This document shows positions 37,329 through 47,324 of a DNA stretch of 64,000 nt, piece by piece. The notes under the pieces are model-generated. The model did no database searches and had not been told where the DNA came from. It saw nothing but the letters and a program-made list of their open reading frames with translations. The DNA comes from Parafrankia irregularis. GTDB lineage: Bacteria > Actinomycetota > Actinomycetes > Frankiales > Frankiaceae. Made by a program: the position numbers and the translations under genes. Position 1 is the first letter of the stretch. Each line of letters begins with the position of its first letter. The stretch spans positions 151,118 through 215,117 of the forward strand of contig NZ_FAOZ01000008.1 of NCBI RefSeq assembly GCF_001536285.1, given 5' to 3'.

Positions 37329-37793
37329 AGGTATTGCTTGCTGCTGGATGACGTCTCCTCGGTCCTCGCCGCCGCCAATGCAGAACGCCGCTTCCAGCTG
37401 TGCCTGGAGATCACCGAGGAATCACTGATCCGATACCTCCCATCCACGGTGGCGACCCTGCACTCCCTCCGAGATCTCGGGGTCCGGGTGTACCTGGACG
37501 ACTTTGGCGTCGAGAATTCCTTCCTCGGCCATCTGCGGGGCCTCCCGATCGACGGAGTCAAGATCGACCATCGGCTCGTCGCCGGGCTCACCACGGACCG
37601 GGCCGACCGAGCCGTCATTGATGCCGTCATCCGCCTCGCCCACGCGCTCGATCTCATCGTCATCGCCGAAGGTGTCGAGGCCTCCGACCAGGCCAGCGAA
37701 CTCGGCCGCCTTCACTGCGATCTCATGCAGGGCCGTTACCTGGCCTGTCCACAGGACCGACTGCCGGACCTGGACACCATCGCGGGGCTGTAG
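37329..37793 (+). pseudogene. EAL-domain fragment
   Basis: The C-terminal two thirds of a c-di-GMP phosphodiesterase EAL domain: LCLEITEESLI, VRVYLDDFGV (metal-binding DD), DGVKIDHRLV, VIAEGVEASDQ and MQGRYLACP. The N-terminal part with the EAL/EVL signature is missing and a stop lies at 37326. TTG 37338 would be the only start. Metal-binding residues from the missing part are absent, so it should be inactive. Confidence 0.75.
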
Positions 37794-37902
37794 AAGCAAC
37801 ATGGCCTCTCCCGACCCGCCCGGGTCCGTATGACGGTGGACGTCGCCTGTCTCGCACGCACGCACGCTCAAACGAGGCGAACTCCGGTCTGTCTCCCTCC
37901 GC

Positions 37903-39216
37903 CTACCGCCCCGTTGGCTGCAGACGGGTGCCACACCACTGGCTCGATCCATCACCGTCGTGCATGACGTCGAAGCCGGTGGCGTTGGCGTTGACGCGAA
38001 CGAACGCATAGCAGGTGCTGACACTGCCTCGGTTCGTGGACAGGTCGATCGTGCCGGGGACGAGGCCGCCTGCGTCGTAGTCCTTTACTGCGCGCAGATT
38101 CGTGATGAAGGACTCCCGGGTCGGGCAGGGGCCCGCGGCCTGCAGACCGCGGAGAAAAAGATCGGCGCTGATGTAGGAGGCGACGGCGACCTCCTGGTCA
38201 GGCGTTTCCAGCCCGGGCCCGTACAGGGCCATCGCATTCTCGTACTGGCCGATGGCAGGTGACCGTGACTCGAAGGGGGTGTAGTTGAGCCAGATGGACA
38301 GGCCGGCGAGTGCCGCCCCCTTCTCCTGCAGCAGTCGGGCATTGTAGCCGGTGGGGCTGATGATGACTCTCGGCTTGCCGCCACGCACGCGGACCGCTTC
38401 CAGGACTTCGGCGAGACTGTCCATCGACACGGTGGAGACGATGATATCGGCCTTGCTCGCGATAATCTGGTCAGCGGTACGCGTGGCGCTACTGATTCCA
38501 GTCGTGAAACCAACACGTCCGACGGTTTCGATGTACTGGCTGCCGAGGCTGACTATCAGCTGATCGGCGATCTCCGTCGAGCTTCCAGGATCTTCTTGCT
38601 GAAGTACGACAGCCCTGGTACCGCCCTGTGCTCTCGCATACCGGCCGAAGGTGGTTACTGCTGCACCCTTGGCCGAGACGTAGGAGAACGAGAACATGTT
38701 GTCGTGGTCGTTCCACAGCGACTCGGCCGTCAGCCCTGTCACCGGAACACCTGCCTGGTCGAGGTAGTCCGCGGACCCGGAGACCGCCGCGCTCAGCTGG
38801 ACGAGCCCGAGGGCCCTCTCCTTCTCGACGAGGTCTTTCGCGACCCGGGCGTTGACGGCTGGTGCGTCCGAGTCATCACGCCAGACGAGCTCGATCTCAC
38901 GGCCGTTCACACCGCCGGTCGCGTTGGCGAGACCGATTCGGGCCTCGACAGCGCTACGTGCCGGCCTGAACGCATCCGCGAGTCCTCCGGTGTCCGGATA
39001 GATCAGGCCTACCTTGATCGATTCCGGAGTCACTCCGGGAGCTTCGCAGCTCGCGATCCGACCAGCGTCCCCCTTGCCGGCGGAACAACCGGCGAGCAGC
39101 CCGACCGCCACGGCGGACGTCACCGCCTTGCGCCGCCAAGGAGATGAGCGTCGACGGGTTCCAGCCCGAAGCTCCTTCGCGGCCGCGAGCATGACGACTA
39201 ATCGTGAGACACCCAT
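37903..39216 (-). CDS. Branched-chain-type ABC substrate-binding lipoprotein
   Basis: 437 residues from the ATG at 39216 with AGGGAG about 8 nt upstream. A long Arg-rich n-region, hydrophobic core and lipobox LLAGC (Cys about 44) predict a lipoprotein. The mature part has IKVGLIYPDTGGLADAF, GLANATGGVNGREIELVWRDD, VAKDLVEKERALGLVQLSA and NLRAVKDYDAGGLVPGTID, typical of Leu/Ile/Val-binding (periplasmic-binding type 6) proteins. No permease or ATPase gene is next to it; it may serve a transporter elsewhere or act as a sensor. Confidence 0.88.
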   Translation of the reverse strand: MGVSRLVVMLAAAKELRAGTRRRSSPWRRKAVTSAVAVGLLAGCSAGKGDAGRIASCEAPGVTPESIKVGLIYPDTGGLADAFRPARSAVEARIGLANATGGVNGREIELVWRDDSDAPAVNARVAKDLVEKERALGLVQLSAAVSGSADYLDQAGVPVTGLTAESLWNDHDNMFSFSYVSAKGAAVTTFGRYARAQGGTRAVVLQQEDPGSSTEIADQLIVSLGSQYIETVGRVGFTTGISSATRTADQIIASKADIIVSTVSMDSLAEVLEAVRVRGGKPRVIISPTGYNARLLQEKGAALAGLSIWLNYTPFESRSPAIGQYENAMALYGPGLETPDQEVAVASYISADLFLRGLQAAGPCPTRESFITNLRAVKDYDAGGLVPGTIDLSTNRGSVSTCYAFVRVNANATGFDVMHDGDGSSQWCGTRLQPTGR

Positions 39217-40042
39217 CGGATACTCCCTAGCAGGTGCCACGGCCCCCGTGGTGACGCGTGGCGGAATGTGCGAACGCTCCGCCGGGGCGCCACGTGGCTG
39301 CGTGACTCCCGGGCGGCCCCACCCACTCAAGCGGGTAAGCCAAAATTGGATATTGGATATTTTAGTACATCCGGCCGGATCGGCTTCGGCGACATCGAGT
39401 CGGCGAGCTGCCTCGGCGAGCGTGCCGCTCGTTCAAGATGACCGGCGGTGGCAGACCGTGCCGTTCGGGCCGAGTTGGACCCGACCGTCGACGGAGAGCC
39501 ACGGAGGGCGTCCGACCGCCGCGTCCCGGCTGGGGCAGATCAGCGTGGAATCAACGCTCGCCCCTCGGCTCACACGCTACCGCCCGTGGGTCGCAGGCGG
39601 CGATGACTGCATCGCTTCACGTATCGCTGAGCCATGTTGAAGCGGCCTTCCACTCGGAGGACCGTGGCGGTGGGCCGAGACCGAAGACCTTTCGAAAGAT
39701 TCATCAGCATTCCCCGTGCCAGGATTCGGTTGGACGGCCGGCACTGGCAGGGCTGGCCTCCGAGCAGCGCCGGCCGGACGATCGGGCCGGACACGCCCAC
39801 CACCTGCACCTTCTCTCTTCGACCTCTGAGCCGGTGGGGTGACCATAGGGTAGATACAGTGTCCAGTCAACGGCCTGCCTGTCCGCCTAGTTCGCCGGGT
39901 CAGCGCTTCGGGTCTCACGCACACGGCCGGTGTCGCCGGCGGCGGCCAGCACGCCCCGCAGCACGGCGAACCCGGCCGCCGTCGAGATTCCGTGGTGTAT
40001 CAGCAGGCCGTAGGAGCAGGCCGATGGATCGAGGCCCAGGGT
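39217..40042. other. About 825 bp without a supported gene
   Basis: 39340-39370 is AT-rich with tggatat repeated, plausibly the promoter of the binding-protein gene. The rest holds overlapping low-quality frames only. It separates the ABC gene from the 40-61 kb island. Confidence 0.5.
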
Positions 40043-41554
40043 TCAACGACTGGTTGTTCGCAATGCGCGGCCTTGGCTTTCGAATCGGCCGCTGGAGCCG
40101 AGGTAGGGCGCCCTGAGCTCGCGGAGCAGCCAGCCGGGGTGCTGCCTGTCGATGATCTCGATGTCGTCATCCCGGTAACGGTCCGGCTGTGTGCGTTCGG
40201 TGGTGTTGACAGGCACCGCGCCGATGTCCGGCCGCGGTCCGCCGGCGATCTCGGTCCCGGCCTGGTCAAGTGCACGCCGGGCCGCCGTAAGCGCGCGATC
40301 CCACCAGCTGTCCTTGGCCGGCAGCGGCCAGGGATACACGGAGGCGACCATCTCGTGGACGCGCCAGACCTCCTCCGCCTCGGCCTCCGACTGCTCGGGC
40401 TCGGCGTTGGCGAGTCGCCGAAGCCTCCGCAGCACCTCCTCTCGATAGCGCGCCCGGACGTCCGGGTCGCACAGCGGCCGGTCGGGCCCCCGCTCCCAGG
40501 CGCACCGCACCAGTTCGGCCGGGTCATCGAGTTCGGAGATACGCAACAGGTCGCTGACCGCCACCGCGAGTACGCCGAAGCGCTCGGCTTTCGTTCCCAG
40601 CGCGTCGACGGCCTCCTGAAGTGGTTTGCCCAGGCCGAGGCTGTCCGCGGACGGCACCGGCGCATGGCCGTGGCCGGCCATCCCGGCCGCCAGGCAGTCG
40701 TGCTCGTGCTGGGCGACGTCGACGGGGAACGCCAGCAGTACCAGGCCGACCCAGGAGGCGAGGATCTCCGGGGCGGCGATGTCCGGCGCACGCAGCGCGG
40801 GTGACGCGGCCGGAACCAGACCACGGCTGCGCGCGGGATGGCCGGCGAGCCGACTCGCTGCCTCCCGCAGCACCTCGCCGCGGGAGGCAGCGGCAACCGC
40901 GACGGACATCTGGACATCGACAACGTCCGCGTCATCGCTGGGCGGCTCGTCCGCCGCGGTCGCGCGAGTGCCAACAGCGCTGGTAGCGCCAACAGCGCTG
41001 GTGGCGCTCGCGGCAGGCGGCAGAGGCCGAAGGGCTGTCCCAGACCGGGTGGTTTCCACGTGCCCGGGATGCGAACTGCCTGCTACGGCGCCGTCGGCCC
41101 CCGCGCCAGGTGGCCCGTCGCCGACATAGACCGGCGCTGGGTTGAGTTCGCCGTAGGGCATCGGCCCGGCGTTACGGCTGACGAGACGCGCCAGTGCGTC
41201 GCCGCCGGTCCGCAGCGGGCCGCGCGCCTCCGGCGCCGCCGAGGATGGGTCGATCCAGTCCGCCGCGAGGCGGAGAAGGTCGCTGCGGGCGCGGGAGGTC
41301 GAACCAGGTTCGCGCAGCGCGCCCAGTACGGCGCCGAAGTCCGTCAGGTCCTCGGCGGACAGGGAAATTCCTGGTCCCGCCGTGGTTACGAACGCTCCTT
41401 GCGACCGCGGTGCGCTGGTCGCGGACGAGGACAGCGAGGGGTCGTGCAGTGGTGCCTGGGGGGTGGCTGGATGACCGTCGGCCGCCTCGGGCAGTGACAC
41501 GGCGGTGTCCGTCGCGGGCTCGGCTGGCTCGCTGGTTCCAGTGGTCGTTGTCAT
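40043..41554 (-). CDS. Unknown partner protein of the Hsp70-like/dynamin-like operon
   Basis: 503 residues, family not recognised. The N-terminal 60 and the segment about 140-210 are Ala/Ser/Thr/Pro-rich (an 18-bp direct repeat near 40976 encodes part). Helical globular parts follow (LVLLAFPVDVAQHEHDCLAAGM, ERFGVLAVAVSDLLRISEL, ARYREEVLRRLRRLANAEPEQ). It starts 5 bp after the stop of the Hsp70-like gene, so the products are made together. In Srf-type operons a third protein accompanies the ATPase and GTPase; this may be its counterpart, but no sequence match was recognised. Confidence 0.75.
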   Translation of the reverse strand: MTTTTGTSEPAEPATDTAVSLPEAADGHPATPQAPLHDPSLSSSATSAPRSQGAFVTTAGPGISLSAEDLTDFGAVLGALREPGSTSRARSDLLRLAADWIDPSSAAPEARGPLRTGGDALARLVSRNAGPMPYGELNPAPVYVGDGPPGAGADGAVAGSSHPGHVETTRSGTALRPLPPAASATSAVGATSAVGTRATAADEPPSDDADVVDVQMSVAVAAASRGEVLREAASRLAGHPARSRGLVPAASPALRAPDIAAPEILASWVGLVLLAFPVDVAQHEHDCLAAGMAGHGHAPVPSADSLGLGKPLQEAVDALGTKAERFGVLAVAVSDLLRISELDDPAELVRCAWERGPDRPLCDPDVRARYREEVLRRLRRLANAEPEQSEAEAEEVWRVHEMVASVYPWPLPAKDSWWDRALTAARRALDQAGTEIAGGPRPDIGAVPVNTTERTQPDRYRDDDIEIIDRQHPGWLLRELRAPYLGSSGRFESQGRALRTTSR

Positions 41555-41559
41555 TGCTC

Positions 41560-44500
41560 TCAGTGCTCACCTGTGAAGGGGATCCAGTCGGGGTCGAGGT
41601 CGGGCACACCGGGCCTCATCTCCTTGCGCAGCACGCTTCCCGGGTTCCGGAGAAGGTCGGTGAAGGAACGCGCCGGCCAATAACGCGGCCGGCCGAGGTG
41701 GAGGCGGAGCCGGCCGTCCTCGCTCAGTGACGCGAACCAGGAAGCGCCTTCTTCGACCTGCCACTCCGGCTTCGGTACTGGTCCGAACACTGGGGAGTCG
41801 CCGTCGAGCGTGCGGGCGAGAAACGTCCAGGTGCCGCCGTCGGGGATTTCCGGCAGAGGGACGATCGAAACCCGGGCCCGGAACTCCTGCGGCTGTCCGT
41901 CGGTAGCGGCGGGGCGGACGAACATGTCGGGATACGACTCGGCCACCGTCCCGTTCGGCAGCGCGGGGAACACCTCGACAGCGCGCTCTGGTCCACTCTG
42001 ATCAGGCACGGCGAACACCGCCGCGGTCGCCGTCCCGTCGGTGAGCGCCTGCTGCCGCAGCTCGTAGCCCTCGTCCTCGGCGACCAGGTATGGCACCCTG
42101 CCGAGGCAGAGATTGACAAACGGGTTGAGGCGCTGGTCGACCTCGACCTGCATCTGGACCTTCGGCTGCCCGGGCGCGAGCGGTTTCCACCTGTTGTCCG
42201 ATTCGGTCGAGACGTGTTCCAGGGCGGCCTCTCGCGCGGGCACGAACTGGCCCCAGACGATGTCCTCGGAGGCGTCGATCATCCGGTAGAGGTCGGCACT
42301 CCCCCAGACCGCCCCCCAGGGGCCCCGGGCCGTGCCCAGCTCACCCTTGTGACCGATGACGAACGGGTCACCGGCACGGAGCACGTCGTCGGCGACGTCG
42401 TCGTTGCCCCGCAGCCGGAAGTCGCAGGGCAGGCGGAGCATCAGGCCGCCGGTCTGGAAGGCGATCCGGCTGTCCCCCTTCTGCGCCCGCTCGTCGACTC
42501 CGACACCGGCGACTGTCGCCGCCCAGGCGGCGCCCATGGATGCCACCTCCTTGGCGCGCTTCTTCTCCACGACAAGGTTGGTCGGGTTCCAGGTGAGCGG
42601 CCGGCCTCGGACGGACAGGTCCGCGAGGCGGGCTCGGATGGTCTCGGCGACCAGCGGCATCTCGACGGTGCGGCCGGACAGCGCCACTTCGTCGAGCCTG
42701 GCGTCGGGGTCACCGCGGAAGGAGGCGCTCACCTGCGCCGCGGCCAGGCCGGCCGCCCGCCGGATGAGCGGCCGGACGAGGCGCTCGAAGTCCTCCGACC
42801 CGAGAGTCACCTTGAACGTCATCTCGGCGCCGCTGTTCCCGCTGCCCGACGAATCGTTCCCGCCCGGATTGGCCGACGTCTTCACCGATGCGCTGAGAAA
42901 CTTGCTCAGGTCGCCGTCCTCCCAGGCCCGGCGACCGCCGAGCTGCTGCTTGGCCTTGTCCGCCTTGTGCCATAGCTCGAGGAATTCGGTGGCCTTTCCC
43001 TCCCCTCGGGTGGGTACCAGCTCGTCGAGACGGGCCCTGACCGTGGCGGGCACGGGCTTACGCGCGCCGCTGGTGACCACCTGCCTGGCCAGGTTCTCGG
43101 CCGGCTGGCCGGCGGCGAGCAGGTAGGCGTCGGCGATCGCGGCCTTCAACCAGTAGAAGACCCTCAGCGTGAGGTTGTCACCGCCGAGCTGCGGGTGACC
43201 GGTGGTGCCGAGCACCTCGGGCGTGAGCCGGTAGCGGCGCCCGATCAGCCGGTCGTCGTCCGCACCGACGGGTATCTCGGTGAGCCGGACGCCGATGAGG
43301 GCGATGTCGGTCGTGCCACCGCCGATGTCGACGACGAGGATGGTTCGCTGCCACCGCTTCTCGCCGTTCGGGCCGTCGGGCAGCCGTCGGGAACGGCCGC
43401 GCAGTGCCTCGACGCCGATCCCGGAGGCCGAGCCGATCCCGAGCATGACGAAGTACAGTGCCGCCGCGATCCCCTCGTCGACGTCGATCGGTGGGATCTC
43501 GACGTCTGGCATCGCCTTCAGGGCAAGCTCGCGGAGCCGTTCGCGGGCGGCCGGCGGAGTCACCGTCGGGCACAGCAGAAACACCCGGCGCAGGGCCAGT
43601 GGTTCGCCGGTGTCGGGATTCTCCTCGAGGCGCTGCTGGGCCTCGCCGTAGAGGTGTTTGAAGACCTGGCCGAGCAGATCGTCCGTCTGCGCCGTCCTCG
43701 CGGCCTCCGGCAGGTCGCCGCGCGCGCGGAACTCCCGGAGTGTGGACAGGGGCCGAGGCACGGTGATGCTCGGGAACTCGCGCTTGAGGCTGCGGACGCT
43801 GCCTTCGATCTTCCCTCCGTCTTTGGGCGGCTGGTCTCGGAGCTCCATCCGCACTGTGAGTGGATCGAACGTGACGACGTGGACCATGCTGGAAAGCGCG
43901 GTGACCGAGCTCTCCTCCGGGGCGCTGAACCGCACCGACTGGAGGCCGTTCGCTTGCAGGGGCGGGACGGCGTAGGCGTCGCGCAGGGCCTGGTCGAGCC
44001 GCCGGTGCAGCTCACGCGGAGCCCGGCGCCCGTGGCAGGCGACCTCCAACGGGCCGAGAACCGCGTGGAGCACCTCCAGGTTGCCGCTGTCCAGCTGGGC
44101 CGCGATCTCGTCGAGGGTGCGCTGGTCTCCGGTCCGCCGGAACACCTCGGCGGGCACGCCGCCGAGCAGTTTGGCCCATTCGTCCTGGGTATCGGTGAGC
44201 GGCACACGCAACAGGCCGGCCAGCGCCCTGGCGAGCGCACGGGCCTGCTCGGGGTCCAGCGGGTCCTGCAGATCGACCCTTGGCTTGTAACGGAGCGTGA
44301 TCGCAGTGGTCGTCGTGCCGAAGTCGAAAACGGCGAAGCCGGTGTACTCCCTGGCCGGCGGGTCCGCGGTCGCGGCGCTCGGCTCCAGCGTGACCAGCAG
44401 GACCGTCTCGTTCACGGCCGGGGAGGACCACGTCACGGCGACCGTCGCCGCCGCGGTGATCAGCTCGCCGGGGACCCGAATTCCCGGGTTGGTCAGCACG

Positions 44501-44769
44501 GTGACGGCGGCCGCGGGATGGCCGGCGTCGACGAGCCGCAACCAGTTGCCGCGCAACCACTCTGCGAGCGGCTCGGCCTGCGGGTCGTCGACGGACAGCT
44601 CGGCCTGGATTTTCGGCAGTGCCCGCCCGGGCACCAGCAGCTGCATGGTGACCTCGGGCAGGCCGTAGGTGCCGCCGAGGATCGGGTCAGGAGAGGCCGT
44701 GTAGGTGTTCGCGCCCTGCAGTGTGACGCGCGGATCAGTGCTCCGCGTGATGAGCTCGAAGTCAGCCAT
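41560..44769 (-). CDS. Large Hsp70/actin-fold ATPase, SrfB-like by context
   Basis: 1069 residues. An actin/Hsp70 nucleotide pocket is visible: phosphate-1 FAVFDFGTTTTAITL (about 146-160) and phosphate-2 TILVVDIGGGTTDIALIG (about 476-492). An N-terminal beta-rich region precedes it and a long C-terminal region (beta-rich, about 800-1069) follows, giving a length far above DnaK. Between them are IPPIDVDEGIAAALYFV and DARLDEVALSGRTVEMPLVA. Size, architecture and its place next to a dynamin-like GTPase recall SrfB of srfABC operons; that identity is inferred. 28 bp separate it from the GTPase gene. Confidence 0.75.
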   Translation of the reverse strand: MADFELITRSTDPRVTLQGANTYTASPDPILGGTYGLPEVTMQLLVPGRALPKIQAELSVDDPQAEPLAEWLRGNWLRLVDAGHPAAAVTVLTNPGIRVPGELITAAATVAVTWSSPAVNETVLLVTLEPSAATADPPAREYTGFAVFDFGTTTTAITLRYKPRVDLQDPLDPEQARALARALAGLLRVPLTDTQDEWAKLLGGVPAEVFRRTGDQRTLDEIAAQLDSGNLEVLHAVLGPLEVACHGRRAPRELHRRLDQALRDAYAVPPLQANGLQSVRFSAPEESSVTALSSMVHVVTFDPLTVRMELRDQPPKDGGKIEGSVRSLKREFPSITVPRPLSTLREFRARGDLPEAARTAQTDDLLGQVFKHLYGEAQQRLEENPDTGEPLALRRVFLLCPTVTPPAARERLRELALKAMPDVEIPPIDVDEGIAAALYFVMLGIGSASGIGVEALRGRSRRLPDGPNGEKRWQRTILVVDIGGGTTDIALIGVRLTEIPVGADDDRLIGRRYRLTPEVLGTTGHPQLGGDNLTLRVFYWLKAAIADAYLLAAGQPAENLARQVVTSGARKPVPATVRARLDELVPTRGEGKATEFLELWHKADKAKQQLGGRRAWEDGDLSKFLSASVKTSANPGGNDSSGSGNSGAEMTFKVTLGSEDFERLVRPLIRRAAGLAAAQVSASFRGDPDARLDEVALSGRTVEMPLVAETIRARLADLSVRGRPLTWNPTNLVVEKKRAKEVASMGAAWAATVAGVGVDERAQKGDSRIAFQTGGLMLRLPCDFRLRGNDDVADDVLRAGDPFVIGHKGELGTARGPWGAVWGSADLYRMIDASEDIVWGQFVPAREAALEHVSTESDNRWKPLAPGQPKVQMQVEVDQRLNPFVNLCLGRVPYLVAEDEGYELRQQALTDGTATAAVFAVPDQSGPERAVEVFPALPNGTVAESYPDMFVRPAATDGQPQEFRARVSIVPLPEIPDGGTWTFLARTLDGDSPVFGPVPKPEWQVEEGASWFASLSEDGRLRLHLGRPRYWPARSFTDLLRNPGSVLRKEMRPGVPDLDPDWIPFTGEH

Positions 44770-44797
44770 GGTCCGGTTCCGTTCCGTCCGTGGGGGT

Positions 44798-47263
44798 TCA
44801 GCGGTAGTCGTCGTCGGGGTCGTCCCCGGGGGCGGCGGCGAGCTCGTGCTCGGTCGGGAGCGCCCGGATCAACTTGTCGATCTCCAGGGTGAGCTGTTGG
44901 GAGATCTCCGCGGCGAGCTCGATCACCTCGCCCTGGACGATGTCGCGGACGGCCGTGATGGCCTCGGTCCGGCGCCGGAGCACGGTTGTGAGGTGGCGGC
45001 GTGTCGCGCTGCCGGCCGGGTCACCCTCGTACCCCGGGTTCCAGGGCAGGGCATGGGGGCCTGGTGGGAAGGGAGCCGCGTCGGCCGGCTCCCTTCCCGC
45101 CGGCGTGACCGGGCCGGTGCCCGCGAGCCGGGCGCGTGCCGCGTCGGTCAGGCCTGACGGCGGCCCCGCGGCCGGGTCGTGACCGACGAGGCGCGTGCCG
45201 GTGAGCCGCTCGAGCTGGCCGAGCCGCTCGGGGCTGAGCGCCGTGGCGAGGACACCCAGGATGCCGGGGTCGGCGAGGGCCGCGGCGAGCGGGGTGAACA
45301 ACCGGCTTCGTTCGGCCCGTTCCCACCCGTCCACGGCGTCGAAGACCTCCTTGTGGTACCGCTCGACAAGCCTGCTGGCCGACAGGCCGAACCGTCTGGT
45401 CAACGCCTGGGTGGACAGCGCGATCGCCGGCCGTTCGCCGGGCGGGGTCTCCTGTTGCGCGCGCACCGCGAAGCCCGTGTCCTCCCAGCTCAGTTCCTGG
45501 GCGAACTCGGGCCAGAAGGGCCAGCGGCGCACCTCCTCGAGGGCGTCCTCGGCGGCCCGGTCGAGCAGCGCCGCCAGCGGCGCCGTGGCGGTGCCCGGCG
45601 CCGAGGGCTCTGACCGACCGGCGTATCGGAGGCTGTCGGCACCGCCACGGAGTTCCCTCGCGGCGTCGCGCAGTTCCTCGACCAGGGTGAGCACAGCCTC
45701 CTGGGCGGCGTTGGCATCCGGGCTGCCCTGGGCGTCGAGGCGAGCGACCTCCCAGTCGTGCTCGGTGAGCGCCGCATGCACGGCGGCGGCCGCGGTGTTC
45801 AGCTGGTCGAGCCGGTTCGCCAGCCCGTTCGTGCGCACATGGCTGGTCACCAGGCTGCGCAGCGCCGAGATGCCGCAGTCACGGGCGTACTCGGTCAGGG
45901 CTTCGCGCACATCGCGGGCCGCGGCGCTGTAGGGATCGCCGTCCGCGAGCCGTTCGGCCACGACCGCCCAGGCACCTGGTTCCGCCTGTGGCACCTTCTC
46001 GAGGTGCCGGCCCACAGACTGCATGGCTGGCAGCGTGGAGACGAGCGCCAACCGGTCCAGTCGGTGGCCCTTGTCGATCCGGGCTCCGGTCAGGCTCTCC
46101 GCGACGACGCACACCCCGTGCAGCCGGCTGACTCCGCCGAAGAGCGTCTGCAGCGTCAGCGGGCCGTCACCCGCCGGGGCCTTGACGTCCTCGAACCAGG
46201 TCGCCACGACGATGGGCGCACGCGCGACCTGGCCCGCGGGCATACCCAGCTTGCGCAGAAGCGCGTAGAACTCCAGCGACGCCGGCGCCGCCGGCTTGCG
46301 GGTGTCGACGAAGTTCAGGAAGGTCTCGATCCCCTCGCCGCCCAGCCCGCTGACGAACAGGTCGCGGTGCTGGGTGTGCTGGGCGTTGAACCCGGGGAAG
46401 TCCCGGATCTGCAGATCCACCGCGCCGAGCAGGCCGGGCAGCGGCCAGTTCTCCGGATCGGCCTCGACGGTCGCCCGCAGCTCACGGACCAGCGAGAACG
46501 CCTCCAGCAGATGGTTCTCCTGGAGGTCCGCGACCGGGTCGGCCAGGTTGCTCGCCGGGGTGGCCGGGGCCGGCGCCGGCTCGGGGAAGTCCAGCGGTGG
46601 GGCCGCGGGCAGCGGCAGGCGGACCCCGGCGCTGACCAGTCCGGGCTTGATGGTGCGCCGCCGGCCCAGCAGGTTGGCCGCCCGCGCCTGCGCGTCGCGC
46701 AGCATGACCAGTTCCATGGCGATCTGCTTGATCGTCACATCGCCGGCCTGGTCGGCCCAGAGCCGCTTGCGGCACCAGGCGTTGAACCGCCCCCACCCGT
46801 CGGTGACCGGGCAGTAGTCGGCGAGTTCCTGCTGGGCGCCCAGCGCCGGGTTCTCCTCGGTCGCCCGCGTGACGAGCTTGCCGAGTACGTGGTCGGCGCA
46901 GCGCACGAACTCGTCGTGGCTCATGAAATGGACCTCGGCATGGACGATCCGGGTCGACGAACCGGCCGGCGCGGCGTGGAGGCGCAGGACGGTCACGTTG
47001 CCGGTCGTCGGATTCTCACTGCTCTCCAGCAGCAGCGGGACGCCGAGCAGCACGCTGAGGACCGTCGACTTCAACGAGTTGTACTCGCCGACCGCACCCA
47101 GCACGATCGGCGCGTCGATCTTCCCGGTGAGCGTGTTCAGCTGGCCGAGCAGCCGGCTCCGGATCTCCGCGAGCGCGGGCGATGATCGATCGAGGCAGGC
47201 GTCGTGCCGGGCCTTCGCCTTCTCCGCCTCACCGCGCAACCGCGCGATTTCGTCCTCGTACAC
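44798..47263 (-). CDS. Dynamin-like GTPase, SrfC-like by context
   Basis: 821 residues from a GTG at 47263 preceded by GGGGGGAGAA; earlier codons are low-complexity. The N-terminal coiled helix (about 1-50) leads to G1 VLGAVGEYNSLKSTVLSVLLG (about 55-75, quoted in part), switch-I-like NPTTGNVTVLR, and G3 QIRDFPGFNA (about 285-293). The second Gly of the P-loop is Leu (NSLKST instead of SSGKST). Long helical regions follow, with a C-terminal coiled coil. Dynamin-like proteins bind and remodel membranes; SrfC of srfABC operons is such a GTPase. It lies between the DUF4407 and Hsp70-like genes. Confidence 0.8.
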   Translation of the reverse strand: MYEDEIARLRGEAEKAKARHDACLDRSSPALAEIRSRLLGQLNTLTGKIDAPIVLGAVGEYNSLKSTVLSVLLGVPLLLESSENPTTGNVTVLRLHAAPAGSSTRIVHAEVHFMSHDEFVRCADHVLGKLVTRATEENPALGAQQELADYCPVTDGWGRFNAWCRKRLWADQAGDVTIKQIAMELVMLRDAQARAANLLGRRRTIKPGLVSAGVRLPLPAAPPLDFPEPAPAPATPASNLADPVADLQENHLLEAFSLVRELRATVEADPENWPLPGLLGAVDLQIRDFPGFNAQHTQHRDLFVSGLGGEGIETFLNFVDTRKPAAPASLEFYALLRKLGMPAGQVARAPIVVATWFEDVKAPAGDGPLTLQTLFGGVSRLHGVCVVAESLTGARIDKGHRLDRLALVSTLPAMQSVGRHLEKVPQAEPGAWAVVAERLADGDPYSAAARDVREALTEYARDCGISALRSLVTSHVRTNGLANRLDQLNTAAAAVHAALTEHDWEVARLDAQGSPDANAAQEAVLTLVEELRDAARELRGGADSLRYAGRSEPSAPGTATAPLAALLDRAAEDALEEVRRWPFWPEFAQELSWEDTGFAVRAQQETPPGERPAIALSTQALTRRFGLSASRLVERYHKEVFDAVDGWERAERSRLFTPLAAALADPGILGVLATALSPERLGQLERLTGTRLVGHDPAAGPPSGLTDAARARLAGTGPVTPAGREPADAAPFPPGPHALPWNPGYEGDPAGSATRRHLTTVLRRRTEAITAVRDIVQGEVIELAAEISQQLTLEIDKLIRALPTEHELAAAPGDDPDDDYR

Positions 47264-47324
47264 GATGCGTGTTCTCCCCCCAGAGGTCGGCGCCGCGACC
47301 GGGCGCAGAGTGTTGGTTGTGCGT

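Noticed and set aside
43195-44892. Long plus-strand open frame opposite the Hsp70-like gene
   Set aside because: Low-complexity antisense product; the minus strand has clear nucleotide-binding motifs.
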